Positions 46,001 through 52,726 of a stretch of 64,000 nucleotides of DNA are shown in pieces (the stretch's first letter is position 1; each line of letters starts with the position of its first letter). Position numbers and translations under genes: made by a program. Origin of the DNA: Limisphaera sp026417315 (GTDB taxonomy: Bacteria; Verrucomicrobiota; Verrucomicrobiia; Limisphaerales; Limisphaeraceae). Below the pieces are notes generated by a model that did no database searches, had not been told where the DNA came from, and worked only from the letters and a program-made list of their open reading frames with translations. The stretch is taken from positions 1-64,000 of the forward strand of contig NZ_JBMVQY010000001.1 of assembly GCF_049537125.1 (NCBI RefSeq), written 5' to 3'.

Positions 46001-48130
46001 GAGGAACTGGCGCTGCTGCGGGGGCGCGACGATTTCCTGATGCCCGGGGTCGAGATCCGTCCGGTGTACAACCGGCTCTACTGGAATTACACCCGCGGCA
46101 TCGACGCCGGCGAGGTCATCTACGCCCTCAACTACAACATCCTGGACCTCGACGAAAACGGCCGGGTGGACGCCGATGATGCCCGCCGGCTCTATCCTCA
46201 GGGCCATGGCGACGCCTATGGCCACTACCTCACCGCCCTAAAGGGCTACTACGGCCTGCTGATGAACACCGACTTCGATTGGGTGCCGCGCATCGAGGCG
46301 GTGCTGGTCCTCGGCCAGCCCGTGTCGGTGGATTACCAGGACGAGCGCAAATTCGCTGCCGCCGCGGCTGCCGTGGCCCGCACCGGCAAGCAGATCACCG
46401 ACCTGACCTGGCGCCGGGATTACAGGCACGGCCGCGGCATCGGCTGGAGTCACCTGAGCGAATCCAAAGTTAATAACCGCCGCACACTACCCACCCAGCG
46501 CGATTGGGGTGTGGACCACTGGGCCACCCGCACCGGCCAGGGCGCCTACCTGCATTGGGTGGTGGGCAACGCCATCCTGCCGGATCGCGATCCCGATCCC
46601 ACCCACGAAGGCGGGATTCAGCAGGTGGATCGCACCACGGTGGTCGAGTTACTTGAACTGCCGGCCATCGCGGGCAGTCTCCAAACCACCCTCGACAATG
46701 CGGAGGCAGGCCTGAACCCGCTGGGGTTGCCGGAAACCGCCGTACCCTTCGACATCAACCCCACCCTCGTGGTGGGGGCGGAACCCCAGACCCATTTCGA
46801 ACAGATCTATGCCCGTGCGCTGGCCGCGCTGCAAAACGCCCTGGCCGCGTTCGATGACGCCAAGGATGTTACCCGACTCATGCGTTCTGAGGAGGATTCC
46901 CTGGCCGAGTTCCGCACCCTGGTTAACCGGCAGGAACTCGCCTACACTCATCAATTGATCGAGCTCTACGGCACGCCCTATCCGGATGACATTGGTCCGG
47001 GGAAGACGTACCCCAGTGGCTACAACGGCCCGGATTTGATGCATTACATGTACGTTGACTTGGTGGAGCTGAGCACACCGTTGCTCGACCCGGCCGCTGA
47101 CGCCTCCTGGCGCATTGACATCCAAACGTTCACCCCGAACTGGTTGGAGACCAACGGCATCTCCGACTTCACCTTCATCACCAAGGCCCGGGTCGACGGC
47201 ATTGATCGGGGACTGGATCCCAACCCATGGGCATCTGGTTACAACACCAATCACTATGTCGAGTTCAACCTCCCGGCGCATGGATTCTTCGGCAAACCGG
47301 CCCATTGGACAGGCCGACGCGCCTCGCCCGGCCGTATCCAGCAGGCCATTTCCGACATCATCAAGGCCCGCAACGCCGCCTATCTGGCCCTCTACAAGGT
47401 GGACGCCGCCAAGGGGGACCTGGACTGGGCGCTCGCCGCTTTCGAGCGCAAGAAAGAGTCGCATGAAAAAATTCGCGACTGGCAGGCGTTCTTGCTCGGA
47501 GCCGAGCAAACGCTGGAGGCGGTCAAAACCGCCGTCGAGATCGTGGATAAGATCCTCGACGTAACTTCGGATCAGATCAGTTTTATTTCCCAGACCGCTG
47601 CCAAATCGCTCCCCACCGTCTTCATTGCCGGCCTGGCCGCCGGGGGCGACTTGACCGCCCCGGCCCGGGCCGCGATCGAAGCATCCGGAGTGACGTTCAA
47701 ATCGGTCACCGAATGGAAGAAAGTGGGCACGTTTGCGGCCATCAAGGTCCTCGAGGTTGCCAACCAGACCACCAAACGCTGGACCGAGTTCGACCAAATC
47801 CAGCGAGAGGAGTGGAACCAGGCATTGCGCGACGCCACCAGCGAGCTGCGCGACAAGGTCTACGGCGTGCAGAACCTCCTGCCCGAACTCAACCCGCTTG
47901 CAGGAGCTGGACGATGCCCAGCGGAAATACCGCGCCCTGCTGGCCGAGGGCGACCGCATCCAGGAGGAGCGCCGTATCTTCCGCCAGCGGGCCGCGGCCG
48001 TCATTCAGGGCTTCCGCACCCGCGACGCCGCCTTCCGCATCTTCCGCAACGAAAAACTCGAGCGTTACAAGGCGCTCTACGACCTGGCCGCTCAATACAC
48101 CTTCATGGCCGCCCAGGCCTTCGACTATGA
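40022..48130 (+). CDS. Giant secreted protein, N-terminal ~2625 residues (frameshifted near 47893)
   Basis: Signal peptide MKSFARFLWLGGLGLASLLG ... LLAQ, then a very large protein with no domain I can name for ~1900 residues, largely beta-rich. Around residue 2040 there is an EF-hand/dockerin-like loop, LDLDENGRVDADDARRLYPQ. Residues ~2250-2620 become long helices (FDDAKDVTRLMRSEEDSLAE, AAFERKKESHEKIRDWQAFL, WTEFDQIQREEWNQALRDAT). The run CCC at 47893-47895 shifts the frame: removing one C joins NLLPELN to RLQELDDAQRKYRALL in the next frame. Past ~47895 this ORF is a meaningless reading ending at 48130. Joined product ~3061 residues. It is the central gene of the exported-protein cluster. Confidence 0.8.
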   Translation: MKSFARFLWLGGLGLASLLGSGPLLAQVRNPVPVPPFEVRQDRTDYNLQSVGGVPISSTPGDPPGSNGRAPTAEQQRADGLTELPATPRQFQGRITFGALAAPRNTQLNPGLSYAANAGSANLDLPRGENGGQIVVVMTRALVGAPWLSRNISFLFGAPIPPPLVDVEGNPLPPGTLPQEYWVPEPHRPSRLEPHEILDLAGLANRLNAAADPLAAFVKDQLAAETRSLLSSPGDPNLPGKLLTDLNTLIAGPSIYALERFSNVTLSLETQILDPAGTSDARPARLNRLLLEDAFAGLLARTTVSYYWSPHARTAYAIQPGPVDVVWRKAQPQSSKPADYDANPSRYWVDAGNYYTLYRARYVVSGSPFKPPRKIYWTEGVFRPTGKPVAVPAGRVSVLNVVYNNNFPRRVDTPYRALGQTPIVENPNAQLEESRTLWYESSRREILAYNVEGRVFVELLGEAEPGGRTRRPLGYEIVDVIREPQPADVTTELGEVLTAYPLEEQQDDSALYPDLVAGSQDFVYQHFLSDAPRPLVFATRETLNRNDVQVHWLETGIEGLRWPFRFVRYRQVWPVDILKYSHYLRPRVNSEAEARATAVPLPAENAPIIDYQDPLDQPRAKLTETFAFYTWLTDAYPVHRTLLRFRSGEQVRFERVLSWLETVVKQPNLLAGSFATGLTVTDPATGKPSSIWGTNTWRFPDALPLAQTAPRVIEQSVAVGQRILAPAGERGAEGDYWAGYIQQSHGNAFHPGAYRDPFVAGFESANLGAIIPVNAAPGNDRLEVWWFRVNALSQPQMAQGFKAVYWPSVLGRYTIGWPLNAPEIVLASNDGSGPLSSLEARAQIYVQNDRRLPGFNPNEEHALMQGGQAWALRDDLNITSGPDYTSEPYVLLDYVAADGRPAMTVFKVRRERPETGDVFDYVVEAGTVLQPPMPLPLLGLPLAPKIIGQPPRSLNREIRSWQVTSTAVDESAGYDRVTLTTETPHGIGKTRTLYLQDPANLGLPAHRFLVTGVDYTTRKLEGVVLAQNPIALSEWTGTPATEFARRRFGVATDSGLTNGTIALAVDPVSRQSWKVELMGTGTESGATYLELEFAGLEDYEAGEAARILAVPDNLITDGRFDGRRLGFEPLPRRVSNPSLRAQYASFTLQDRKGNIWVYRGPHDTGDRPTMAMQFYYKTLPGFFFPTLPLENQPPVGTITPYLRPRNDDGTYAGDPVYGNRLNPQTGDDNALLVHYSPVWPANTPVLQMAESLTLPKRGLPAIRGQTSLEVVYQQSQVVRSDSAESVVLHDPTREKVFDLGPPEGVGRLGKIPDSVHTTTYRGRIYFPNLPPHLSERFFLDPNRGEFGALVFAGEFRDEPAGDDYLLLNVLGANDRDRLKALCLPDDPARQAWEAAVDGLATDLSLYVENPARPGTYYPRDATRFGPADLTRITDDDQAVDSYALTAVGPGTGYVTLIAGNGLAFTPEAEPVSVHILRVVDTLYRGELKVVASSNPLSEILTLQQVVDLAGRAEDYNFEWKIAAPVDGLPPAVFQNTYALLLGDGAWQHLPFTLASDRAATVSAAPANRVVADVGTTVVPRQRVPFAAASRSPLGGLFVLDSPPASPGLVPGNRLVLRDANGQELNVTVHGLSTQAQLVLEPEAEQPPVPADFLPIEAYEQVVNGQPQSIVFRQFEVPADANYGELWLSLDLDDALGARVYLDGQRLVEANLGDADTPRSSPPEMFQPLSRAYRLDSGVLAGGTPQPGGLVRHTLAVELFSSASPDARLIFNVRLEASEVVDVTDAGWLPLDASRFPDGTRALLGGQADVRALSDNYLIMRYQAKNPDHASFRPDPGNPDRNLAWSTWTRPMLAEGWIKRVLAGINPFNQRVADLFSSRVSTDVSIIQQAGPRWEGDVALNLDSLNQFGLIEIYETVLRRGKMLSIDAGINYGPANDALLLAAGYLNDLYMMLGNEAWADAANPTIGIGTKDRTYGEIATALFAFRGQVPSLLEEELALLRGRDDFLMPGVEIRPVYNRLYWNYTRGIDAGEVIYALNYNILDLDENGRVDADDARRLYPQGHGDAYGHYLTALKGYYGLLMNTDFDWVPRIEAVLVLGQPVSVDYQDERKFAAAAAAVARTGKQITDLTWRRDYRHGRGIGWSHLSESKVNNRRTLPTQRDWGVDHWATRTGQGAYLHWVVGNAILPDRDPDPTHEGGIQQVDRTTVVELLELPAIAGSLQTTLDNAEAGLNPLGLPETAVPFDINPTLVVGAEPQTHFEQIYARALAALQNALAAFDDAKDVTRLMRSEEDSLAEFRTLVNRQELAYTHQLIELYGTPYPDDIGPGKTYPSGYNGPDLMHYMYVDLVELSTPLLDPAADASWRIDIQTFTPNWLETNGISDFTFITKARVDGIDRGLDPNPWASGYNTNHYVEFNLPAHGFFGKPAHWTGRRASPGRIQQAISDIIKARNAAYLALYKVDAAKGDLDWALAAFERKKESHEKIRDWQAFLLGAEQTLEAVKTAVEIVDKILDVTSDQISFISQTAAKSLPTVFIAGLAAGGDLTAPARAAIEASGVTFKSVTEWKKVGTFAAIKVLEVANQTTKRWTEFDQIQREEWNQALRDATSELRDKVYGVQNLLPELNPLAGAGRCPAEIPRPAGRGRPHPGGAPYLPPAGRGRHSGLPHPRRRLPHLPQRKTRALQGALRPGRSIHLHGRPGLRL

Positions 48131-49208
48131 AACCGGCCTGCTCCACACCGACCAGGGCCGCCGCTTCCTGGCCCGTGCCGTGCAATCCCGCGCCCTCGGG
48201 GTGGTCCGGGAGGGTCAACCGCAGTTCGCCGGCAGCAACACCGGCGATCCCGGCCTCTCGAGCATCCTGGCCGAGATGTTCGCCGATTGGCAGGTGCTCA
48301 AGGGCCGGCTCGGCTTCAACAACCCGGACGCCTATGGCACGACGGTCTCGGTTCGTCGGGAACTGCTCCGTATCCTGCCCGGAGTCGAGGGCGACGAAGT
48401 CTGGCGCGATTACCTCTCCAGCCGGCGCATGGCACACCTGCTCGAGGATCCCGACGTGCGCCGTTACTGTCTGCAGATCGATCCCGGCAACGGCCTTACG
48501 GCACCCGGCATTGTGATCGAGTTCGGCACCACCATCGCCGACGGACTCAACCTGTTCGGGCTGCCCCTGGCCGGCGGCGATCATGCGTACAGTCCCAGCT
48601 CCTTTGCCACCAAGATCCACGCCGTGGGCGTCGCCCTGGAGGGTTACGTCGGCATGGACGCCCCGGCCGTCAACCAGGGCGCGGTTACCTACTCCGGCGG
48701 CACCCCGCCCGGCGACCCGAACCTCACGTTCCTCGATCCGAACGCCCTCGCCGCCACGCCCTATGTGTATCTCATCCCCGTGGGCGTGGATTCGATGCGC
48801 AGCCCGCCCTTGGGCGACCAGAGCGTCGTGCGTACCTGGACCGTGGACGACGTGGCGGTGCCGCTGCCCTTCAACATCGGCGGGTCGGACTTTTCCAGCT
48901 TCCCCTTCTGGCAGTCTGCCGACTCGCTGACCGAGCCGCTGTTTGCGGTCCGCAAGCACCAGGCCTTCCGACCGGTGCCCTCGGCGAGCCTGTTCCCGCC
49001 CGATCTCTACGGCACCGACGGTCGTCTGCTCCAATCCCAGTACACCAACCGCCGCCTCATCGGCCGCTCGGTGTGGAACAGCCGATGGAAGCTGGTCATC
49101 CCGGGACGTACATTGTTGCATGATCCCGAGGAGGGTCTCGATCGCTTCATCCGCACCGTGCGCGATGTGAAGCTCCACTTCGTCACCTATTCCTATGCCG
49201 GCAACTAA
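47896..49208 (+). CDS. Giant secreted protein, C-terminal ~437 residues after the frameshift
   Basis: Continues the preceding gene in the +1 frame: LQELDDAQRKYRALLAEGDR, then FRNEKLERYKALYDLAAQYT and FMAAQAFDYETGL (helical), and a beta-rich end with SFATKIHAVGVALEGYVGMD, LPFNIGGSDFSSFPFW and HFVTYSYAGN at the C-terminus. By eye this order, helices with A-x-x-A-x-x-Y-E and then a jelly-roll-like tail, recalls the C-terminal part of Tc-toxin A subunits; this is a weak resemblance, not a homology claim. If the frameshift is real, this piece is not made unless a start such as one near 47733 is used. Stop lies 15 nt before the EF-hand gene. Confidence 0.75.
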
Positions 49209-49223
49209 AAGCCCATCCCGACC

Positions 49224-50081
49224 ATGAACACGCCCAACGTTCCAAGCCGCGCCCGAACGTTTCTGTGGGTCGCCGGTCTTGCCCTGGCCGGTGTGTCGCA
49301 CGCATATCCACCGGCTCCGCACCACATCATCGAGGGCGTGATTCGCGACCCTTACGGAGTTCCTCTCAACGCGCCGTCCGCCCGCATTCTGTTCGAAACC
49401 GCCACCGGCCGCGTCGTCGAGACCCGGTTGCGCCCGGAAATGGGCCGCGGCCTGAATTACACACTGACTCTGCCGCTGGACGCCGGGGTCACCCCGGACC
49501 TTTATCGTCCGAGCGCCCTTCAACCCCTGGTCCCCTTCCGCATCCGCGTTCGCATCGGTTCGACGACTTACCTGCCGATCGAAATGCGTGCCAACCTGGC
49601 CACCCTGGGACAGCCGGCTCAGCGCACCCGGTTGGACCTGACGCTCGGTGAAGACCGCGACGGCGACGGGTTGTCGGATATGTGGGAGTACGCACTGATC
49701 CAGCAGCTCGGCGGCGGCCAAACCCTCCAAGACATTCGCCCGGGCGACGACCTGGACAGGGACGGGTTATCGAACCTCCAGGAATACTTGGCGGGCACTT
49801 ATGCCTTCGATCCCGGCCACGCGCTCCTCCTGGACCTGCGCGAAGTCCAAGCGGGTCAGGCCATCTTGGAATTCACCGCCGTCACAGGTCGTACCTATCA
49901 AATCCTCGTCGGTCACGACCTGCAAACCTGGTCGGTGGTACCCTTCAAGGTCGCCGGCTCAACCGAAGCTCCCGCCACGGAGTACCGTGCCAACGACATT
50001 CGTCTCTTGCGCGTCCAGGTCAGTCTCCCTGACGCGGGTTCGAATGCACCTCCGCGTTTCTTCCGTTTGAAGGTGTTGTGA
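49224..50081 (+). CDS. Secreted calcium-binding-repeat protein
   Basis: Encodes 285 residues with signal peptide (TFLWVAGLALAGVSHA). Residues ~30-130 are beta-rich (IIEGVIRDPYGVPLNAPSAR, a carboxypeptidase-regulatory-like fold). Then two calcium loops follow, DRDGDGLSDMWEYAL and DDLDRDGLSNLQEYLAGT, as in thrombospondin type 3/EF-hand repeats. The C-terminal ~75 residues (AVTGRTYQILVGHDLQTWSV ... RFFRLKVL) form the 'Y-x-L-x-x-S-x-D-L-x-x-W ... R-F-Y/F-R' module. Fifteen nt after the giant gene; its stop overlaps the next start. Confidence 0.82.
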   Translation: MNTPNVPSRARTFLWVAGLALAGVSHAYPPAPHHIIEGVIRDPYGVPLNAPSARILFETATGRVVETRLRPEMGRGLNYTLTLPLDAGVTPDLYRPSALQPLVPFRIRVRIGSTTYLPIEMRANLATLGQPAQRTRLDLTLGEDRDGDGLSDMWEYALIQQLGGGQTLQDIRPGDDLDRDGLSNLQEYLAGTYAFDPGHALLLDLREVQAGQAILEFTAVTGRTYQILVGHDLQTWSVVPFKVAGSTEAPATEYRANDIRLLRVQVSLPDAGSNAPPRFFRLKVL

Positions 50082-50743
50082 ACGCGATTCCCATGCCGCC
50101 GAGCGCACAGCGCCCCGACGACGCCCGACGGATTCGTCGTCGGCTCGCTGCGGTCTGCCTGTCGGGACTGGCCCTTCTGGGGTTTTTCCTCTTTCCACGG
50201 CTGTCCATGCAACCCGCGGAACTGTCCCGCCACGACCTGGAGCTGCGCCAGGGCCGTCTTTATCGAACGGGAGATACGCGTCCGTTCAATGGCTTCCTGG
50301 TGGAGCGCTATCCTGACGGAGCCCTGTGGTCGCGCTCCGCCATAGTGGATGGCCAATTGAACGGCCTCTCCGAAGGTTGGTACACCAATGGTCAGTTGCA
50401 AATCCGAGAAACCTATCGGCGGGGTCTCGCCCACGGTCTGCGCATCAAATGGTATCCGGACGGGGCCACGCAATCGGTGGCTCAGCTGGTGGAGGGAGAA
50501 TACCACGGCCTCTATCAACGTTGGCACGAGAACGGTCAACTGGCCGAGGAAGTCGTCTTCGAACATGGCCGGCCGCATGGAGTCGCGCGTGCCTACTATG
50601 CGAGCGGTCACTTGAAGGCAGAGGTCCACCTGGAGCATGGGCGAATTCTGGATCGCCGGGATTTTCCCGACCCTGCTGCACCTGACACGACGGTTCTGCC
50701 CGCACAATTCCAGCCCGTCCCCACAAACGGTGCTGGCCCATGA
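50078..50743 (+). CDS. YwqK-like MORN-repeat protein, membrane-anchored
   Basis: Encodes 221 residues from a GTG that overlaps the previous stop (GTGA); an ATG at 50093 is the alternative. One N-terminal hydrophobic helix (RLAAVCLSGLALLGFFLF) anchors the protein. Four MORN_2 repeats follow: GFLVERYPDGALWSRS, GLSEGWYTNGQLQIRETYRR, HGLRIKWYPDGATQSVAQLV and HGLYQRWHENGQLAEEVVFE, with a fifth weaker one. Proteins with such repeats are annotated as YwqK-family antitoxins in Bacillus, or as surface or structural parts elsewhere; here the second reading fits better. Its stop overlaps the next ATG (ATGA). Confidence 0.8.
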   Translation: MNAIPMPPSAQRPDDARRIRRRLAAVCLSGLALLGFFLFPRLSMQPAELSRHDLELRQGRLYRTGDTRPFNGFLVERYPDGALWSRSAIVDGQLNGLSEGWYTNGQLQIRETYRRGLAHGLRIKWYPDGATQSVAQLVEGEYHGLYQRWHENGQLAEEVVFEHGRPHGVARAYYASGHLKAEVHLEHGRILDRRDFPDPAAPDTTVLPAQFQPVPTNGAGP

Positions 50744-51558
50744 GTCGCTCCCGGGGAGGCCCCATGCCCACATGCAGACGGTGCTGCTCGTTGTGGTTCC
50801 CGGCCTGGTTCTGGGCGGGCCTTCTGTTTTCTTGTGGGCCGAAGGCGGATGGCGAGCCCCCGGTCGCCCGGTCGGCCCATTACTCGCTCTACTTTTCAGG
50901 CTCCCTGGCCGGGGGTGGCTGGAGCCGGTCGGACCACTACGAAGCGTTCGTTGGGGTTGGCGCCCCGGCAAGCTGGAGCACCTCCGCCACGGTCCCGTAT
51001 CGCCTGGCGGCCGGGTTTGTACCCGCGCTGAACGACCCGCCGGCTGCTCTGCCCGACACGATCGGCCGCGCGCGGGGACAAACGACCAAGGTCATCGCGC
51101 TCCGGCTCCTGAGCAACGACACGGACCCCGAGGGCGATCCGCTGGAATTCGTCAGCCACGCCGTCCGAAGCGCGTCCGGAGGCCGTCTGACATTCGACAA
51201 CGGTTGGATCCTTTACGAGCCCCCGGTCGGTCAGCCGGAGTTCGATACGTTTACATATGCCCTGCAGGACACCGCCGGCCACCAAAGCACGCAGACCGTA
51301 TTTGTGGTGGTCTCGGAGCCGGACCCGGGCCCCTCTCTGAACCTTGTTCGCATTACGGTCCTACCCACCGGGCATCGGCAGCTGGTGTTCGCCGGTGTTC
51401 CCGGTCGGTCCTACACATTGGAGTGGTCGGACATACTGCCGGCCACCCGCTGGCAGCCGCTCGCCGAAGTTGAAGCCGATGCCCGGGGCCTGATCCAGTG
51501 GGTGGACGCCACCGAGCCACCTCCGCCCACACGGTTTTATCGCACGGTCGCACGATGA
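50740..51558 (+). CDS. Ig/cadherin-like lipoprotein of the exported-protein cluster
   Basis: Encodes 272 residues. The N-terminal region CSLWFPAWFWAGLLFSCGPK gives a lipobox (LLFSC). A bacterial Ig/cadherin-like domain follows (ALRLLSNDTDPEGDPLEFVS ... GRLTFDNGWILYEPP, FTYALQDTAGH). The C-terminal ~65 residues (GVPGRSYTLEWSDIL ... TRFYRTVAR) form the same 'R-F-Y-R' module as in the preceding genes. ATGA overlaps at both ends put it in a translationally coupled set. Confidence 0.78.
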   Translation: MSRSRGGPMPTCRRCCSLWFPAWFWAGLLFSCGPKADGEPPVARSAHYSLYFSGSLAGGGWSRSDHYEAFVGVGAPASWSTSATVPYRLAAGFVPALNDPPAALPDTIGRARGQTTKVIALRLLSNDTDPEGDPLEFVSHAVRSASGGRLTFDNGWILYEPPVGQPEFDTFTYALQDTAGHQSTQTVFVVVSEPDPGPSLNLVRITVLPTGHRQLVFAGVPGRSYTLEWSDILPATRWQPLAEVEADARGLIQWVDATEPPPPTRFYRTVAR

Positions 51559-52346
51559 ATGCCGGGAATCCCAACCGATCCTGTCGCCGGCTCTGCTTGG
51601 TTGGAGGTGCCGCATTGCTGCTGCTGGGCGGTGCGTGGCACGACATCGAGGCCGCAGAGGGTTTCCCGCCGCAAACGTTCACCTTTCCCGTGCAGGCGTG
51701 GATCCCCGATGGCGACGACTCCGGCCTGGCCGACGCCCGAAGCCTGCCGGCCGGACCCGCCCCCATTCTTTCGCTTGTGGTGACGTTGCAGCTCAGCCCG
51801 CATCCGGAAGGGGCCTTTCTGGGAGATCTATTTGTAAGCCTGGCCGGGCCCACAGCCGGATACAGTGTGCTGTTGAATCGGCCGGGGCGAGCCCCAGGGC
51901 GGCCCTTCGGCTACAGCGATGGCATGAACGTCCATATCACGCTGAGCGACGCGGCCAGCGCCGACGTGCACAACTATCGCCTGACGCTAACAGGCGATGA
52001 GAATATCCCCTTGAACATTCCCTTGACGGGTCTCTGGCAACCGGATGCTCGCGCCACCGATCCCGCCGACGTGGTCACGGACGATCCTCGTACCGCAGGG
52101 CTCGGTTCCTTTGCGGGCCTCGAGCCGGGCGGCACCTGGGTGTTGTTTGCTGCGGATGTCAGTGGCGGGGGCCAATATCGCCTGGACGCTTGGTCCCTCG
52201 AGGTCCATTACATTCCAGAACCCTCCACGGCGGGCCTGCTGATCATGGCCCTCCTCGTGGGCAGCGCTCGCATGGTGAGGGGCCGGTTCCTTCATCCCGG
52301 TGCCAACGCGTTGTCTGCCATGCCTTCCCCGGGTCCATTCCGGTAA
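51555..52346 (+). CDS. P-domain (proprotein convertase-like) PEP-CTERM protein
   Basis: Encodes 263 residues; start at 51555 (ATGA overlap with the previous stop) gives a signal peptide (LCLVGGAALLLLGGAW). The body fits a P/Homo B domain: WIPDGDDSGLADARSL, LSLVVTLQLSPHPEGAFLGD with LFVSLAGPTAG, GSFAGLEPGGTWVLFAADVS, YRLDAWSLEVHY. Then YIPEPSTAGLLIMALL and ARMVRGR form a PEP-CTERM sorting signal: Pro-Glu-Pro, membrane helix, basic end. A 19-residue tail after the basic end is unusual. PEP-CTERM proteins are processed by exosortase, linked to extracellular polysaccharide. Last gene of the cluster. Confidence 0.8.
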   Translation: MNAGNPNRSCRRLCLVGGAALLLLGGAWHDIEAAEGFPPQTFTFPVQAWIPDGDDSGLADARSLPAGPAPILSLVVTLQLSPHPEGAFLGDLFVSLAGPTAGYSVLLNRPGRAPGRPFGYSDGMNVHITLSDAASADVHNYRLTLTGDENIPLNIPLTGLWQPDARATDPADVVTDDPRTAGLGSFAGLEPGGTWVLFAADVSGGGQYRLDAWSLEVHYIPEPSTAGLLIMALLVGSARMVRGRFLHPGANALSAMPSPGPFR

Positions 52347-52726
52347 CGAGGAGTCGCTCCGCACAGGCTTTGCGGGTTTGCCGATCGATTTGCGTTCCCG
52401 CCACCGCCCGGGGAGCGGTACCGTCGCGATCGGGCAATGCCTGCCGCGGCAGGTTGCGGTCTCGGTGCAGAGCGACACGCGCCCCGGGGCGGCTCGGGTT
52501 GCCCGGGACCGGGCTCTCGTCCTCGCGGAAGCGATCAGCAACACGCAGTCCGGCATTCAATCCGCGGCCCCGCGCCCATGGTGTACCGGGCTGGAGCAGG
52601 GGCCATGGCGGGGTCTGCGGACCCGGAGCAAACTCGCGAGCCGAGGCCGGCCGCAGGGATTCCCGAGCGTCCGAGGGAGTTGGCTCGTTTGCCAACAGCG
52701 CGGCGGATGCGAGTCAACCGCCCCGG
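52347..52726. other. Non-coding gap between convergent genes
   Basis: About 380 bp between the end of the exported-protein cluster and the convergent oxidoreductase gene. No gene or clear terminator hairpin seen. Confidence 0.3.

Noticed and set aside
50078..50743. Toxin-antitoxin module (YwqK 'antitoxin')
   Set aside because: The protein has MORN repeats and a membrane anchor and lies inside a run of exported-protein genes; no toxin partner is next to it.
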